A DNA stretch of 47,482 nucleotides from Candidatus Kapaibacterium sp. (lineage in GTDB: Bacteria; Bacteroidota; Ignavibacteria; Kapaibacteriales; Kapaibacteriaceae). Every line of letters begins with the position of its first letter. Position 1 is the first letter of the stretch. The DNA lies in the NCBI GenBank assembly GCA_018883125.1, contig VEQR01000019.1, positions 1-47,482 of the forward strand, written 5' to 3'. The notes beneath the pieces are model-generated. The model did not search any database, was not told where the DNA came from, and was given only the letters and a program-made list of their open reading frames with translations. Shown piece after piece: positions 22,914-33,049 of the stretch. The position numbers and the translations under genes were made by a program.

Positions 22914-24749
22914 CTAGGCATTCCGCATGAACATGCGAAGCATAGCCAGACGCCAAATCAGCAAAGCGTTCGAATCATCGCCGCGACGATAGGCATCGAG
23001 AAGCGCGTCCAGCCGGCGCAGATCAATGTATGGCTCAAGGTCCTTCCAGGATCCCTCAAGCGTATACGACAGCGCCCCTCGTAGCCACTTGATATGCCCT
23101 GGCGTGATGAAGCCGGTCTTGTCCTTTCGGTCGAGGATCTGGTCCGGGACGATCCCACGCATCGCGGCGCGCAGAACGCGTTTTGTCTCACCGCGATAGA
23201 CCTTGTGTTGCGTTGGCATCCTGAAGGAAAGATCAACAAGCCGATGGTCCAGAAAAGGCACGCGAGACTCGATACTGAAGGCCATGGAGTTGATGTCCTC
23301 CGTATGCAGCAGAGTTGGCAGCAGGGTAACGCGAAGCAGGTTATGCAGGAATCCGTTCAGCCGAGATCCGCTGACCGATGAAAGCGTCAACGGAATGGAA
23401 CGGGGCTCCTGTCGCATCAACCACGGATAGGTATGGGCGAGCTCAATCTCGTAGAGCGACTGTTCGGACCGCGCTGCCGTGAGCAATGCCTTGGCCAGCA
23501 CGTTCAAACGACGCTTCAAAGGATAGGACTGGCGTTGTGCGTGTGCATGGAGTTCGGCATGCGCCTCGAGAATGCGTCCGCTCGAGAGCTTTTCTGCGAT
23601 GACGCGATAGAGCGAGTGCATATATCCGCCGAGCATCTCATCGGAGCCCTGCCCATCGAGGACAACCTTCACTCCGTGGCTGGCTGCAAGCCCCATGACA
23701 AAGTACTGGGAGACGTACGACGACGATGGCATCGGTGCATCCATGAGGTGCACGATACGCTGCAGCGCCTCGGACACATCCTCATCGGTGGGCGATATCT
23801 CGCTGGAGATGATCTGCGGGTAGCGCTCGAGAAGGTGTCGGATGTACGGCCGCTCGTCCACCGTTCCGGGGCCGGTGTAGTAGGCAGTAAAAGCTCGGAC
23901 CTCGTGCTCAGCGGTCGAAGAGGCCAACACGCCCGCGATCGATGTTGAATCAAGTCCGCCGCTAAGGCACACGCCCATCGGCACGTCTCTGCGTGATGTG
24001 AGCTTGACGGAATCGATAAACGTTTCTCGAAATCGGTGCACGTTATCCTGAAAGCTCAGTGAGGTATCAACCGATGTGTCAACCTCGGCGTACTGCCAGA
24101 TGCGCAGTTCGCCATTACTCAGAAGCGCGTTGTGCGCCGCTGGTAGGGCTTTTATGTCGGTGAAGTAGGTTTCATCCCAATGGTGCATCCAGCCGAGATA
24201 GAGTCCACGTGTTACCTGCGCCTCATTCATGCCCCCTCGGTCAAGGGGCATCCCACGCAGCGCTTTGATCTCCGAGGCAAAGTAAAAGCTGCCGTTACGG
24301 TAGCTGTAATGATAGGGCTTGATACCAAAGCGGTCTCGCGAACAGAATAGGGACTGCTCAGCCCCATTCCAGATGGCAAAGGCCCACATGCCGATAAAGC
24401 GTTCAACCGCATCGGCACCCCAGTAGTGGTAGGCCTTGAGCACCACCTCCGTGTCTCCGGTGGTGTCGAAATGATATCCTGCGGCCGACAATTCACTGCG
24501 GAGCTCAACGTAGTTATAGACTTCGCCGTTGAAGGTGATCGTTAACTCACCAAACGACATTGGCTGGTGGGAAGCAGCGGAAAGGTCGATGATGCTGAGG
24601 CGATTATGGCCAAGCCACACAGGCGCCGAACAGAATGTTCCGCTGTTGTCCGGACCTCGGTGCGACGTGGAGCGCAGCATGCGCGAACCCAGATCGGCCA
24701 AGGTGTCGGACGTCAGAGTTGAATCAATGATTCCTGCTATACCGCACAT
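22914..24749 (-). CDS. asnB: Asparagine synthase (glutamine-hydrolysing)
   Basis: This 611-residue enzyme has the N-terminal class II glutaminase (MCGIAGIID, catalytic Cys2) and the C-terminal synthetase with the PP-loop LSGGLDSTS. The usual reaction is aspartate + glutamine + ATP to asparagine. In polysaccharide loci such as this one, AsnB-type proteins can instead amidate uronic-acid sugars. It is convergent with the LytTR gene and divergent from the heparinase-fold gene. A TAnnTTTG element sits 4 nt before the ATG. Confidence 0.92.
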   Translation of the reverse strand: MCGIAGIIDSTLTSDTLADLGSRMLRSTSHRGPDNSGTFCSAPVWLGHNRLSIIDLSAASHQPMSFGELTITFNGEVYNYVELRSELSAAGYHFDTTGDTEVVLKAYHYWGADAVERFIGMWAFAIWNGAEQSLFCSRDRFGIKPYHYSYRNGSFYFASEIKALRGMPLDRGGMNEAQVTRGLYLGWMHHWDETYFTDIKALPAAHNALLSNGELRIWQYAEVDTSVDTSLSFQDNVHRFRETFIDSVKLTSRRDVPMGVCLSGGLDSTSIAGVLASSTAEHEVRAFTAYYTGPGTVDERPYIRHLLERYPQIISSEISPTDEDVSEALQRIVHLMDAPMPSSSYVSQYFVMGLAASHGVKVVLDGQGSDEMLGGYMHSLYRVIAEKLSSGRILEAHAELHAHAQRQSYPLKRRLNVLAKALLTAARSEQSLYEIELAHTYPWLMRQEPRSIPLTLSSVSGSRLNGFLHNLLRVTLLPTLLHTEDINSMAFSIESRVPFLDHRLVDLSFRMPTQHKVYRGETKRVLRAAMRGIVPDQILDRKDKTGFITPGHIKWLRGALSYTLEGSWKDLEPYIDLRRLDALLDAYRRGDDSNALLIWRLAMLRMFMRNA

Positions 24750-24753
24750 GGCT

Positions 24754-24761
24754 CAAATCTA
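24754..24761 (-). promoter_or_regulatory. -7 promoter element of asnB
   Basis: TAGATTTG on the minus strand, then AGCC and ATG at 24749, a leaderless arrangement. On the other strand TAAATTG (24768-24774) precedes the heparinase-fold gene and may be a weaker divergent element. Confidence 0.65.
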
Positions 24762-24779
24762 CGGTGGTAAATTGCCACA

Positions 24780-26516
24780 ATGAATCTTTCGTGGACGCTT
24801 AGAATCCTGCGCGGACCGATGCGCCCCTTTCTCGTTGGGAAGGTGCTTCATCGTCTTCGGGAGATCGTTGAAACACGACGCGCTCTCAACCGAATGCCGA
24901 CAGCGCTGTCGGAAGGCCGTTCTGTGCGCTCGAATATTGTGCCCCTTCCATCGGCACAATGGTTCGCCGTGAACGGTAATGCGGTGCTTTCCTTTGCACG
25001 ACGCATGCGCTCCGGACGCGTGGAGGCATATAACGTAGGGCGTTGGGTGGTTGGCGCCGATGACCCCGCCGAGGTCGATGTGCGATCCGTGCATGAGCTC
25101 AGCCGCATGCATCACTGGTGTGCCTATGCGCTGGCGGCGCATCTCGACCGTGAGAACCGCGATGCATGGTGTGAGCTGCTCGAGCGGGAGATCCGGACGT
25201 TCACAACTTCGTACCCGATATCGTCCAGTGTGCATTGGCAGTTTCCCATGGGCACGGGCATACGACTTCACTCAATGCTGGTTGCATGGGACTGGGCGCG
25301 GCGTAGCGGATGGGAAAGTCCGGACGGAGACCGTCTTGTTGCTGCGGCGGCAATCGATCATGCTCTACTCACAGCAGCACAGAGAGAATCGCGTGGCGGT
25401 CTTTCAACGTCCCACTACGCTGCAAATCTGCTCGGCATACTTGCCGCAGGATGCTACATCACCGGTCACCCAAAGGTTGAGCGGTGGAAGAAGTTGGCAA
25501 CACATGAGCTTTGCCGCGAGATCATGCGTCAGATCCTGCCCGATGGAATGGCCAACGAAGGCAGCACGGGCTATCATCGTCAGGTTACCGACACCTTTGT
25601 TCATGCTATGATGATCTGCAAGGGGGCTAATGGAAAGCTGCCTCTTTCGTCAGAGCAGCATCGGCGTCTGGCGCTGGCCGTTGAGCGGTGCCGTCAGCTC
25701 ATTGATCTTGGAATGCCATTGATCGGTGATAATGATGACGGGTTGTCGATGAAGCTCGCCGGCTTCGCTCCGGATATGTCGTACCTCTTTGATGTGTCGT
25801 CCCGACTCGGACTCACCACTTCCGGTGACACTCTCGATCCATCAATGCCGGATTTTGGACTCTACACCATTGGTGATGGCCGCATACAATGTGCGCTGCG
25901 GAATGGTCCGGTGGGCCAGTTCGGCAAGGGTGGGCATGCCCACAACGACCAGAACTCGGTTGTTGTACGCGTGGACGGTGAACCACTCATTGTTGACCCC
26001 GGCTCGGCCGTGTATACGTCGAATCTGTCAACGCGAAATGCTCAGCGATCTGTTTCGTGCCATTCAACAATGTGGTGGGCGGGCCGTGAGCAGGCTGAGT
26101 ATCCCGCGGGAGAGCAAGGCCTGTTTTGGCTCCTTGATGATATGCTGGAGCGGCATGTTGCAAAAACAGAAACATCCATTTCGGCGCGGGTAACGCACCG
26201 TTTATTGGGGTTGCACGAAAGGACACTCCTGCTCGATGAGGGCATGCTCAAAGGCCATGACCGGTGCACCACAGCAAGCAACATCCCGGTTGAGACAGTC
26301 TTTGTCTTCGACCATCGCGCCAGGGTGCGCATGATCAGTTCACGTGCCGTGGAGCTTGCCACATCGGGCACTACTGTTATCCTTGAGTGGTCAGGGGGCG
26401 AAGGCCGCATCGAGCCCGTTGAGGTATCTCAACGCTTCGCCGAAACACTTCTCGCGCAGTGTCTGCGGATTGACGGGTCCGAACTCTCGTGGACCATTCG
26501 CCACAGTGGCACGTAA
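24780..26516 (+). CDS. Heparinase II/III-family protein
   Basis: This 578-residue protein has a helical (alpha/alpha toroid) N-terminal half and a C-terminal heparinase II/III domain with FGKGGHAHNDQNSVVV at about residue 380 and PLIVDPGSAVYTSN. No signal peptide is visible, which differs from secreted lyases. Such cytoplasmic or periplasmic members are frequent in exopolysaccharide clusters, where they may trim or modify uronic-acid-containing glycans. It is followed by the flippase gene with its own promoter. Confidence 0.85.
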   Translation: MNLSWTLRILRGPMRPFLVGKVLHRLREIVETRRALNRMPTALSEGRSVRSNIVPLPSAQWFAVNGNAVLSFARRMRSGRVEAYNVGRWVVGADDPAEVDVRSVHELSRMHHWCAYALAAHLDRENRDAWCELLEREIRTFTTSYPISSSVHWQFPMGTGIRLHSMLVAWDWARRSGWESPDGDRLVAAAAIDHALLTAAQRESRGGLSTSHYAANLLGILAAGCYITGHPKVERWKKLATHELCREIMRQILPDGMANEGSTGYHRQVTDTFVHAMMICKGANGKLPLSSEQHRRLALAVERCRQLIDLGMPLIGDNDDGLSMKLAGFAPDMSYLFDVSSRLGLTTSGDTLDPSMPDFGLYTIGDGRIQCALRNGPVGQFGKGGHAHNDQNSVVVRVDGEPLIVDPGSAVYTSNLSTRNAQRSVSCHSTMWWAGREQAEYPAGEQGLFWLLDDMLERHVAKTETSISARVTHRLLGLHERTLLLDEGMLKGHDRCTTASNIPVETVFVFDHRARVRMISSRAVELATSGTTVILEWSGGEGRIEPVEVSQRFAETLLAQCLRIDGSELSWTIRHSGT

Positions 26517-26534
26517 CCGAGCGGAGCGCCGCGC

Positions 26535-26542
26535 TATCTTTG
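26535..26542 (+). promoter_or_regulatory. -7 promoter element of the flippase operon
   Basis: TATCTTTG, then CCGC and ATG at 26547. It is an exact consensus match with leaderless spacing, and it probably drives the five overlapping genes that follow. Confidence 0.7.
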
Positions 26543-26546
26543 CCGC

Positions 26547-27851
26547 ATGAAGGTTACGGCCCATTTGGGAGCCATATCGTGGTCAATGGCGGACAAGCTG
26601 ATGTACGTCGGCTATGGCTTCGTCCAGTTTCTGCAGATCGCTGCGCTCCCCAAGGAAGTGTACGGCGTTTTTACTCTGCTTGTGGCTCTGAACACGTGGA
26701 TCATGATGGTTTCTGACGGTTCGGCGCTGGCGGGCGTGATCCAATTTGGCGTTGATGTCGAGGATCGGCCGCGCACCAACATGCTGGCGATGATCATCCA
26801 CACGCTCGTCGTCATGGGGTCCTCCGGGCTGATGTTTCTCCTTAGTGAGCCCCTTACCGACCTGTTTCGCGTCCGCGAGTTTACTCTGGTTGCACAGTGG
26901 TTGCCGCTGTATTGTTTGCTGACCCTGCCGAGGATGTTCTGTCTGAAGATTCTGTACCGTGATATGCGGATGCGTGATCTGTTCATTGCCGATGCAGTGT
27001 GGTTTGGCGTGCGAACATCAATGACCATCCTAGCAATCTCCAACGGGCAGCTGAAAACGTTCGAGGATATTCTGTTGATCGACCTGGCGGGTATGGCGGC
27101 AAGTTCGCTCGTGGCTGTGCTGATGACGCGCAAGGACCTGGTGTTTTCGCGTCTGGGAAAGATGAATCTGCGGACCTATCTCGGGTATGGACTGCCGCTC
27201 GCGGCTGCCACGGCCCTCAATGCGGCGCCGCGTCTGCTAGATGTGTATGTGATCGCTGCATTCTTTGATGTGGGCGTTGTGGGCGTTTACAATCCGGCAA
27301 AGAACTTGTATCGGATCTTCGAACAGGGCTTTGATGCGGTCACCACACTCATGTATCCGGCTGCAGTCCGCATGCATGCGCAGCATCGGACGCAGGACCT
27401 GCAGACACTGGTAACCAAGGCCGTGAGCTTTACGCTTGTGCCCATCATTGTGATCGTTGCGATACTGGAGTTGGGGGCAAGTAACCTCATCATCACGTTC
27501 CTGAAGCCTGAGTATGCGGCAGCGGTGGGACATTTTGATGTGTTGACACTTTCGGCGCTTATCATGCCATTTGGACTTCTTGGCTCGATCATCCTTGCCA
27601 CCGGACAAAGCGCCTCCATACTCAAGTACAGTGCTGCAGGAGTTATCTCCTCATTTGCCGTCCTATTCCTGGTTGGATATTCCGGGCAGGCTCATCTGAT
27701 TGGTCTGGGCCTTGTTGCAAACACACTAGTGGTCAGTATCCTCTACACGGCGCACGTGCAACGAGATCTGCATCTCCCTCTTAGCGCCTTCTCGCGCGTA
27801 TTGCCCGATGCACGCAACATGCTGCGTCGATTTCGTGGAGGAGCATCCTAA
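26547..27851 (+). CDS. Polysaccharide flippase (Wzx/MOP superfamily)
   Basis: This 434-residue integral-membrane protein has about twelve hydrophobic segments in the pattern of Wzx-type lipid-linked oligosaccharide flippases. Characteristic stretches are YGLPLAAATALNAAPRLLDVYVI and VGVYNPAKNLYR. It would move undecaprenyl-linked repeat units to the periplasm. It is the first gene of an operon with 1-4 nt overlaps (TAATG with the next gene). Confidence 0.85.
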   Translation: MKVTAHLGAISWSMADKLMYVGYGFVQFLQIAALPKEVYGVFTLLVALNTWIMMVSDGSALAGVIQFGVDVEDRPRTNMLAMIIHTLVVMGSSGLMFLLSEPLTDLFRVREFTLVAQWLPLYCLLTLPRMFCLKILYRDMRMRDLFIADAVWFGVRTSMTILAISNGQLKTFEDILLIDLAGMAASSLVAVLMTRKDLVFSRLGKMNLRTYLGYGLPLAAATALNAAPRLLDVYVIAAFFDVGVVGVYNPAKNLYRIFEQGFDAVTTLMYPAAVRMHAQHRTQDLQTLVTKAVSFTLVPIIVIVAILELGASNLIITFLKPEYAAAVGHFDVLTLSALIMPFGLLGSIILATGQSASILKYSAAGVISSFAVLFLVGYSGQAHLIGLGLVANTLVVSILYTAHVQRDLHLPLSAFSRVLPDARNMLRRFRGGAS

Positions 27852-28705
27852 TGTGGGTTCACCTGATCATGGCACGGGGCTTTGTACGACGTCGCCTGCC
27901 TTTGTGGACGCTCCACGTGATTCTTGTTGCGGCAATTGCATCCACTTGCTGCCTAGGTGCTCTTCTGCTCTGGGATGCTGATTTCAAGATTGGCGAAAAG
28001 TCCGAGGGTTTTTCTATCGACATTGTTCTCCGTGAACGTGTATCTGGGGAGCAGACATTCGATCTCGTGTCGATGCTCAACCGCAGGCCCGACGTCCACA
28101 GCTGCAACCACCTCGATCGGCAGAACGTATGGCGCATCTTCCAGTCCGAGATTGGCGTTGAGTCCGAGGGCATGGCCGAGATCGCCGCTCTTCCGGAAGT
28201 CATCCGCATTCACTTCCGTCGTGAGTTCGTCACCAACCAGCACATCCATGATGTTGCGAGATCACTCAAGCGCCGAATGCCAGACCGAATCGAATCGGTC
28301 ATGGTCCCAACTTTGGCGATCAATGACGTGGAGCGGGAACGCAGACAACTCGAAAACAACCTCTTTTTTGTTGCCATTAGTGGAGTTCTGTTCGTCATCA
28401 TCCTTGCCCTTGTGACTGGCAGGAGCATCCGCATCCACGGTCAGGCCGCTATTGCCTCGCGAGCAGGACGTGCTGCGCGATGGATGCGCCTCGGACCGTT
28501 TCTTGGTATGACCGCCGGGACTGTGATAGGCCTATTTCTCACGTGTGTCGGTGTTTTGCTTATTGCCCCTTGGCTTTTCCTTGACCTGTTAGAACCGTAC
28601 GCAATGGTTGCCATTGCCGGGACGTTTGCTCCAGTGCTGCTGGTGACTCTTGTGCATGCATTCATGGTCATCGTGCCATCGACTCGACAACGGGGCTGGC
28701 AGTGA
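27851..28705 (+). CDS. FtsX-like membrane protein
   Basis: This 284-residue protein has one N-terminal helix, an extracytoplasmic domain of ~130 residues and three C-terminal helices, the FtsX layout. The domain has VWRIFQSEIGVESEGMAEIAALPEVIRIHF, partly like the F...G...LP pattern of FtsX. FtsX works with the ATPase FtsE to activate peptidoglycan hydrolases such as EnvC-AmiA/B during division. No ftsE lies next to it, but an EnvC-like gene is at 38057-39253. The start is TAATG-coupled to the flippase. Confidence 0.55.
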   Translation: MWVHLIMARGFVRRRLPLWTLHVILVAAIASTCCLGALLLWDADFKIGEKSEGFSIDIVLRERVSGEQTFDLVSMLNRRPDVHSCNHLDRQNVWRIFQSEIGVESEGMAEIAALPEVIRIHFRREFVTNQHIHDVARSLKRRMPDRIESVMVPTLAINDVERERRQLENNLFFVAISGVLFVIILALVTGRSIRIHGQAAIASRAGRAARWMRLGPFLGMTAGTVIGLFLTCVGVLLIAPWLFLDLLEPYAMVAIAGTFAPVLLVTLVHAFMVIVPSTRQRGWQ

Positions 28706-29784
28706 GAACTCTTGACCGATATGTAGTCCGGCAGTTTGTGCTGACATTCATGTTCTCACTACTGGCGCTGACGATGATCTTTGTGATCGTTGACCTGATC
28801 GATGGTCTCGACGAGTTTCTGGACAACAAGGCAACGACCGAGGTTGTTGTTCGATACTACATTGCCTTTATCCCTGAGATCCTTGAACTCATCACGCCCA
28901 TAGCGCTCATGCTGAGTGGTCTGTTTTCAGTGGGACGCTTGAGCACGCTGAATGAGATCACAGCGATGAAGTCGGGTGGCATAAGCGCGGCACGGATTCT
29001 GCTGCCGATCCTTGCCGTGAGCCTTTTCATTAGTGGCGGCCAGCTCTACTTCAACGGATGGATCGTTCCCAAGGCAGCAGCGCAGAAGCGCGATCTTGAG
29101 CGTCGCTATCTCGGATCAAGTCTCGGCGTCAGCATTATGAGTGATTTGGCGTTTCGTCAAACGCCCACAATGAACATTGGTATCGAACGATACGATGCAG
29201 ATGCACGCATCGGCTCAGGAGTGACGGTTGAGGAGTTCGGTTCGGTGACGTCTCCACGGCTGCGATGGAGAATGGACATTGACCGGATGTCGTGGGATTC
29301 ATCTCGCTCGAGATGGGTCGGGCGCGACGCTGTGCAGCGAACCTTTACCGACGATACGGTTCGCATTGTCGAGCTTGACACGGTTGATGTGCCCTTTACG
29401 ATCGGCCACGATCAGATCATGCGTCTGCAGCAAAGCACCGATGAGATGACCTTTCCAGAGCAGGCGGAGTATCTGGACATGCTGAAGAAAGGGGGCAAGC
29501 AGACCCGCGCAGCGGAGATCGATCTCGCCGGACAATGGGCCTTTCCCTTTGTGAATATCATCGTGGTGATGATCACTGTGCCATTTGCCTCAGTGCGACG
29601 TCGAGGCGGTTTGGCGGCCAATATCACAGCAGCTCTGGTGATCGCCGTAAGCTACATTGCCTTTACGAAGATCAGTCAGGCAATCGGCGTTAATTCCGAC
29701 TTCTCTCCCGCGCTCGTTGCTTGGAGTGCGAACGCGGTGTTCTCGATCATAGCCGTCATCATCTTCATCCGGTATCACTCGTGA
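28702..29784 (+). CDS. lptG: LptF/LptG-family lipopolysaccharide export permease
   Basis: This 360-residue permease begins LDRYVVRQFVLTFMFSLLAL. It has three N-terminal helices, a periplasmic beta-jellyroll-like domain (~150 residues) and three C-terminal helices, the standard YjgP/YjgQ layout. The segment NEITAMKSGGISAARIL is a family hallmark. With LptB and LptC it extracts lipopolysaccharide from the inner membrane. It is fused translationally to its neighbours (GTGA and TGATG overlaps). The choice of G over F is tentative. Confidence 0.85.
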   Translation: MRTLDRYVVRQFVLTFMFSLLALTMIFVIVDLIDGLDEFLDNKATTEVVVRYYIAFIPEILELITPIALMLSGLFSVGRLSTLNEITAMKSGGISAARILLPILAVSLFISGGQLYFNGWIVPKAAAQKRDLERRYLGSSLGVSIMSDLAFRQTPTMNIGIERYDADARIGSGVTVEEFGSVTSPRLRWRMDIDRMSWDSSRSRWVGRDAVQRTFTDDTVRIVELDTVDVPFTIGHDQIMRLQQSTDEMTFPEQAEYLDMLKKGGKQTRAAEIDLAGQWAFPFVNIIVVMITVPFASVRRRGGLAANITAALVIAVSYIAFTKISQAIGVNSDFSPALVAWSANAVFSIIAVIIFIRYHS

Positions 29785-32700
29785 TGCAACGCGGAAGATT
29801 GATAGCGATCGGCGCATTGCTGCTGCTGTCAGCTGCCAATGGTCTACAGGCACAATTGTTCAAGGCCTTGCCGTCGTCCAACTCGGGGGTGACCTTTCGC
29901 AACGACATCACCGAGACCGAGTCAATGAATATCCTTGCCGACTTCAATCTCTTCAATGGAGGGGGCGTTGGCATCGGTGATCTGGATGGCGATGGTCGGC
30001 AGGACATCGTGTTCACGAGCACCAATCGCGGCATTGCGATGTACGGCAATCTCGGACGCTTGCAGTTCGAAGATCGCACGCAAGCAAGTGGCCTGGTCGT
30101 TGATGACACGCTCATCAATACAGGAGTTCTTGTTGCCGATATCACAGGTGACGGGTTGCTAGATGTGCTGATCAGTCGACGATACAATCCCAACATCCTG
30201 TTTGTGAATAACGGTTCCGGAAGGTTTCATCGGGATACTGCCTCGCCCCTTGCCATCAGCATGTACACAACACATGCGGCCCAGATCGATTACGACCGTG
30301 ATGGCGATCTCGATCTGTTCTTCGTCAATAGTGGCGAACCCCGACGCAGCGGCTATCTCAATCCTGGTAGGGCCGACCGTTTGTTCCGCAATGATGGTGG
30401 CGGCGCATACGCTGATGTTACGTCTTTGTGTGGACTGTCCGACAAAGGCTATGGACTTTCCGCTGCGATCGGTGATGTGAATGACGATGGCTGGCCGGAC
30501 ATCTTTGTCAGCAATGATTTTGAGGAGCGAGACATCCTTTGGATCAACCAGAAGAACGGCACATTCACCAACAAGGCGCAACAACAGCTGCCGTATATGT
30601 CGTGGGCTTCCATGGGAAGCGACATCGCCGATGTCAACGGTGACGGGATGCTGGATGTGGTCACCCTCGACATGCTCCCGCGCTCGAATTACCGACGTCA
30701 GACCCAGATTGGGGGCATGTCGATCTATGGACCATTCTTCGACAGTCTTCAGCGCGTGCAGAACTGCTTTTTCCTCAATCGGGGCAACGGCAACTTCGTT
30801 GAGATCGGACATCTGGCCGGCATATCAGCTACCGACTGGAGCTGGTGCGTATTGGCGGCCGATTTCGACCTCGACGGTGGGCTAGACCTGTTCGTCACCA
30901 ATGGCACCAAGAGGGATATCGGAGATCAGGATTATGCCTACAACCTGCGGTCCACCGGTATCACAAGCTTGAAAGAGGCATCAATGAAGATGCCGTCATC
31001 GAAGCTCCCAAATTTTCTCTTCATGAGTACAGGGGGCCTGCGGTTCCGTCTTGCATCGGAAGAGACGGACGTGAACAGACCACACGTTTCCAATGGTGCT
31101 GCCTATGCAGATCTTGATGATGACGGCGATCTAGATCTCGTTGTGAACAATACCGATGATGAGGCATCGCTGCTGATCAATACCACATGTGACGGTGGAG
31201 CCGATGATAAGAGCAGTCGCTGGGTCGGACTTCAACTGTCAACCGGCGGCAATCGGCAGGGTATCGGAGCTCGAGCCCAGGTCCATGTGTCCGGACGAAC
31301 GGTGGTGCGCGAGATCTATGGTTCTCGAGGTTTTCAATCAACCTCGGATACGCGAATTCTCCTAGCCTTGGGCGTCGGTGAATCTGCTGACAGTGTTGTC
31401 ATTGACTGGCCGGATGGCCGGCGCACGTGGCATGGAGCAATGGTGCCGGGCAGATATCACCGCATTGAGCAGCAGCCAATGGGTACGCCAACGATAGATT
31501 TCTTTGAGCGCGCACAGTCCTCACCGGACACGTCGGTATCGCGCAGTGTGCGCCCCCTTTTCAACGAGGTCGGCGATTCGGTGTTCCCATTCGTTCATCG
31601 AGAGAATGCCTTTGACGATTTCAAGAGGGAACGCCTGCTCCCGTATCGATATTCCAAGGATGGTCCGCGCATGACGATAGGCGATGTGAATCGCGATGGT
31701 CTGGAGGACGTGATCATCGGTGGTGCCAAGTATCAACCGACGCAGTGTTTCCTTCAGCAACGTGGTGGGACGTTCCAAGCTGCGTCCTGCGGACTCGATG
31801 ACATGACCTCTGCCGAGGACGTTGATGTGCTGCTCTTTGACGTTGATAACGACCGCGACCTTGATCTATATGTGGTTACAGGCGGTGCCGAGTTTGCTGA
31901 TGGAGACGAGGAGCTTGCAGATAGACTCTACCTCAACAATGGCAAGGGGCAGTTCATGCGCTCGGCGGCACTTCCCGATGCCCGCGATGCCGGCTCCTGT
32001 GTAGTGGCTGCGGACTTTGATAACGATAACGATGTTGATCTCTTCGTTGGAGGCCGAATCGTACCCGGCAAGTTCCCGTCCGGCGCCCGTAGTGTGCTGT
32101 ACCGCAATGACAAAGGAGTCCTTCGCGACGTAACAGATCAGATTGCCAAAGGTCTATCCACTATCGGTATGACGAGTTCCGCTGTGTGGGCGGATATCGA
32201 CGGAGACAAGGATCCTGACCTCGTTGTGGTTGGTGAGTGGATGACGCCATCGGTCTGGAGGAACACCAAGGGAACATTCGAGAATGTCACATCATCGGTC
32301 ATCCCGGCTGCGCTGCGCGGATGGTGGCAATGCGTGCGTGCTGCGGACATCGACCGCGATGGTGATCAGGATCTGCTTCTCGGTAATCTCGGGTTGAACT
32401 GTCGGTTCGTGCCCGAACCCGGACGGCCCATTCGGTGTCGCACTGCCGACGTTGATGACAACGGGTCGCTCGACCAGTTCATCACAAAGGATATTGAGGG
32501 AGTGGAAGTCCCCCTGCGCGGACGTCAGGTGATGATCCAGCACATGCCAACCATGACGCGAACCTTCACAACCTTTGATTCCTACGCAAAGGCCAGCATC
32601 GACGATGTTCTTGCCGGGCGAGACACAACGTCGATGTCCTCGATGCTGGTTGAGACCTTTGCCTCGGGTGTGCTCAAGAACTCCAATGGTTCGTTCGCTT

Positions 32701-33029
32701 TCCAGCCCTTTAACGACCTCGCCCAAGTTGCACCGATCACGGAAATGCTGGTTGATGACCTCGATGGTGATGGCAACGGCGATGTGATCATTGCCGGCAA
32801 CCTGCGTACCGCAGATGGTGAGGTCATCGGATACGATGGCGGCATGGGGCTTGTGTTGCGCAATCAGGGTAGGGGAGTGCTCAAACCAATGACGTCAAAA
32901 GAAAGCGGGTTCGTGCTGTTCGGCGAGGGACGAGACCTTGGGATTATTCGATCCGGACCAAGACGCCTGCTTATTGCTACACGGAACTCTGCGGCAGCTC
33001 GTCTGTTTGCCCTGCCAGACGGCAAGTGA
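29784..33029 (+). CDS. Secreted VCBS/FG-GAP repeat protein with ASPIC/UnbV domain
   Basis: This ~1081-residue protein has a signal peptide (LIAIGALLLLSAANGLQAQ). It contains many FG-GAP/VCBS calcium-binding blades (GIGDLDGDGRQDIVF, YDRDGDLDLFFV, DFDNDNDVDLFVGG). One ASPIC/UnbV domain is present around residues 480-570 (GIGARAQVHVSGRTVVREI, DSVVIDWPDGR). These proteins form beta-propellers on the cell surface. The ATG at 29784 overlaps the LptG stop as TGATG. The next gene encodes a haloperoxidase-like protein, a pairing I associate with Bacteroidota genomes. Confidence 0.9.
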   Translation: MQRGRLIAIGALLLLSAANGLQAQLFKALPSSNSGVTFRNDITETESMNILADFNLFNGGGVGIGDLDGDGRQDIVFTSTNRGIAMYGNLGRLQFEDRTQASGLVVDDTLINTGVLVADITGDGLLDVLISRRYNPNILFVNNGSGRFHRDTASPLAISMYTTHAAQIDYDRDGDLDLFFVNSGEPRRSGYLNPGRADRLFRNDGGGAYADVTSLCGLSDKGYGLSAAIGDVNDDGWPDIFVSNDFEERDILWINQKNGTFTNKAQQQLPYMSWASMGSDIADVNGDGMLDVVTLDMLPRSNYRRQTQIGGMSIYGPFFDSLQRVQNCFFLNRGNGNFVEIGHLAGISATDWSWCVLAADFDLDGGLDLFVTNGTKRDIGDQDYAYNLRSTGITSLKEASMKMPSSKLPNFLFMSTGGLRFRLASEETDVNRPHVSNGAAYADLDDDGDLDLVVNNTDDEASLLINTTCDGGADDKSSRWVGLQLSTGGNRQGIGARAQVHVSGRTVVREIYGSRGFQSTSDTRILLALGVGESADSVVIDWPDGRRTWHGAMVPGRYHRIEQQPMGTPTIDFFERAQSSPDTSVSRSVRPLFNEVGDSVFPFVHRENAFDDFKRERLLPYRYSKDGPRMTIGDVNRDGLEDVIIGGAKYQPTQCFLQQRGGTFQAASCGLDDMTSAEDVDVLLFDVDNDRDLDLYVVTGGAEFADGDEELADRLYLNNGKGQFMRSAALPDARDAGSCVVAADFDNDNDVDLFVGGRIVPGKFPSGARSVLYRNDKGVLRDVTDQIAKGLSTIGMTSSAVWADIDGDKDPDLVVVGEWMTPSVWRNTKGTFENVTSSVIPAALRGWWQCVRAADIDRDGDQDLLLGNLGLNCRFVPEPGRPIRCRTADVDDNGSLDQFITKDIEGVEVPLRGRQVMIQHMPTMTRTFTTFDSYAKASIDDVLAGRDTTSMSSMLVETFASGVLKNSNGSFAFQPFNDLAQVAPITEMLVDDLDGDGNGDVIIAGNLRTADGEVIGYDGGMGLVLRNQGRGVLKPMTSKESGFVLFGEGRDLGIIRSGPRRLLIATRNSAAARLFALPDGK

Positions 33030-33038
33030 TAATTCCCG

Positions 33039-33046
33039 TATTTTTG
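33039..33046 (+). promoter_or_regulatory. -7 element inside the operon, before the haloperoxidase-like gene
   Basis: TATTTTTG, then TTC and ATG at 33050. It could allow separate leaderless transcription of the last gene. It also argues for ATG 33050 over GTG 33026 as the start. Confidence 0.45.
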
Positions 33047-33049
33047 TTC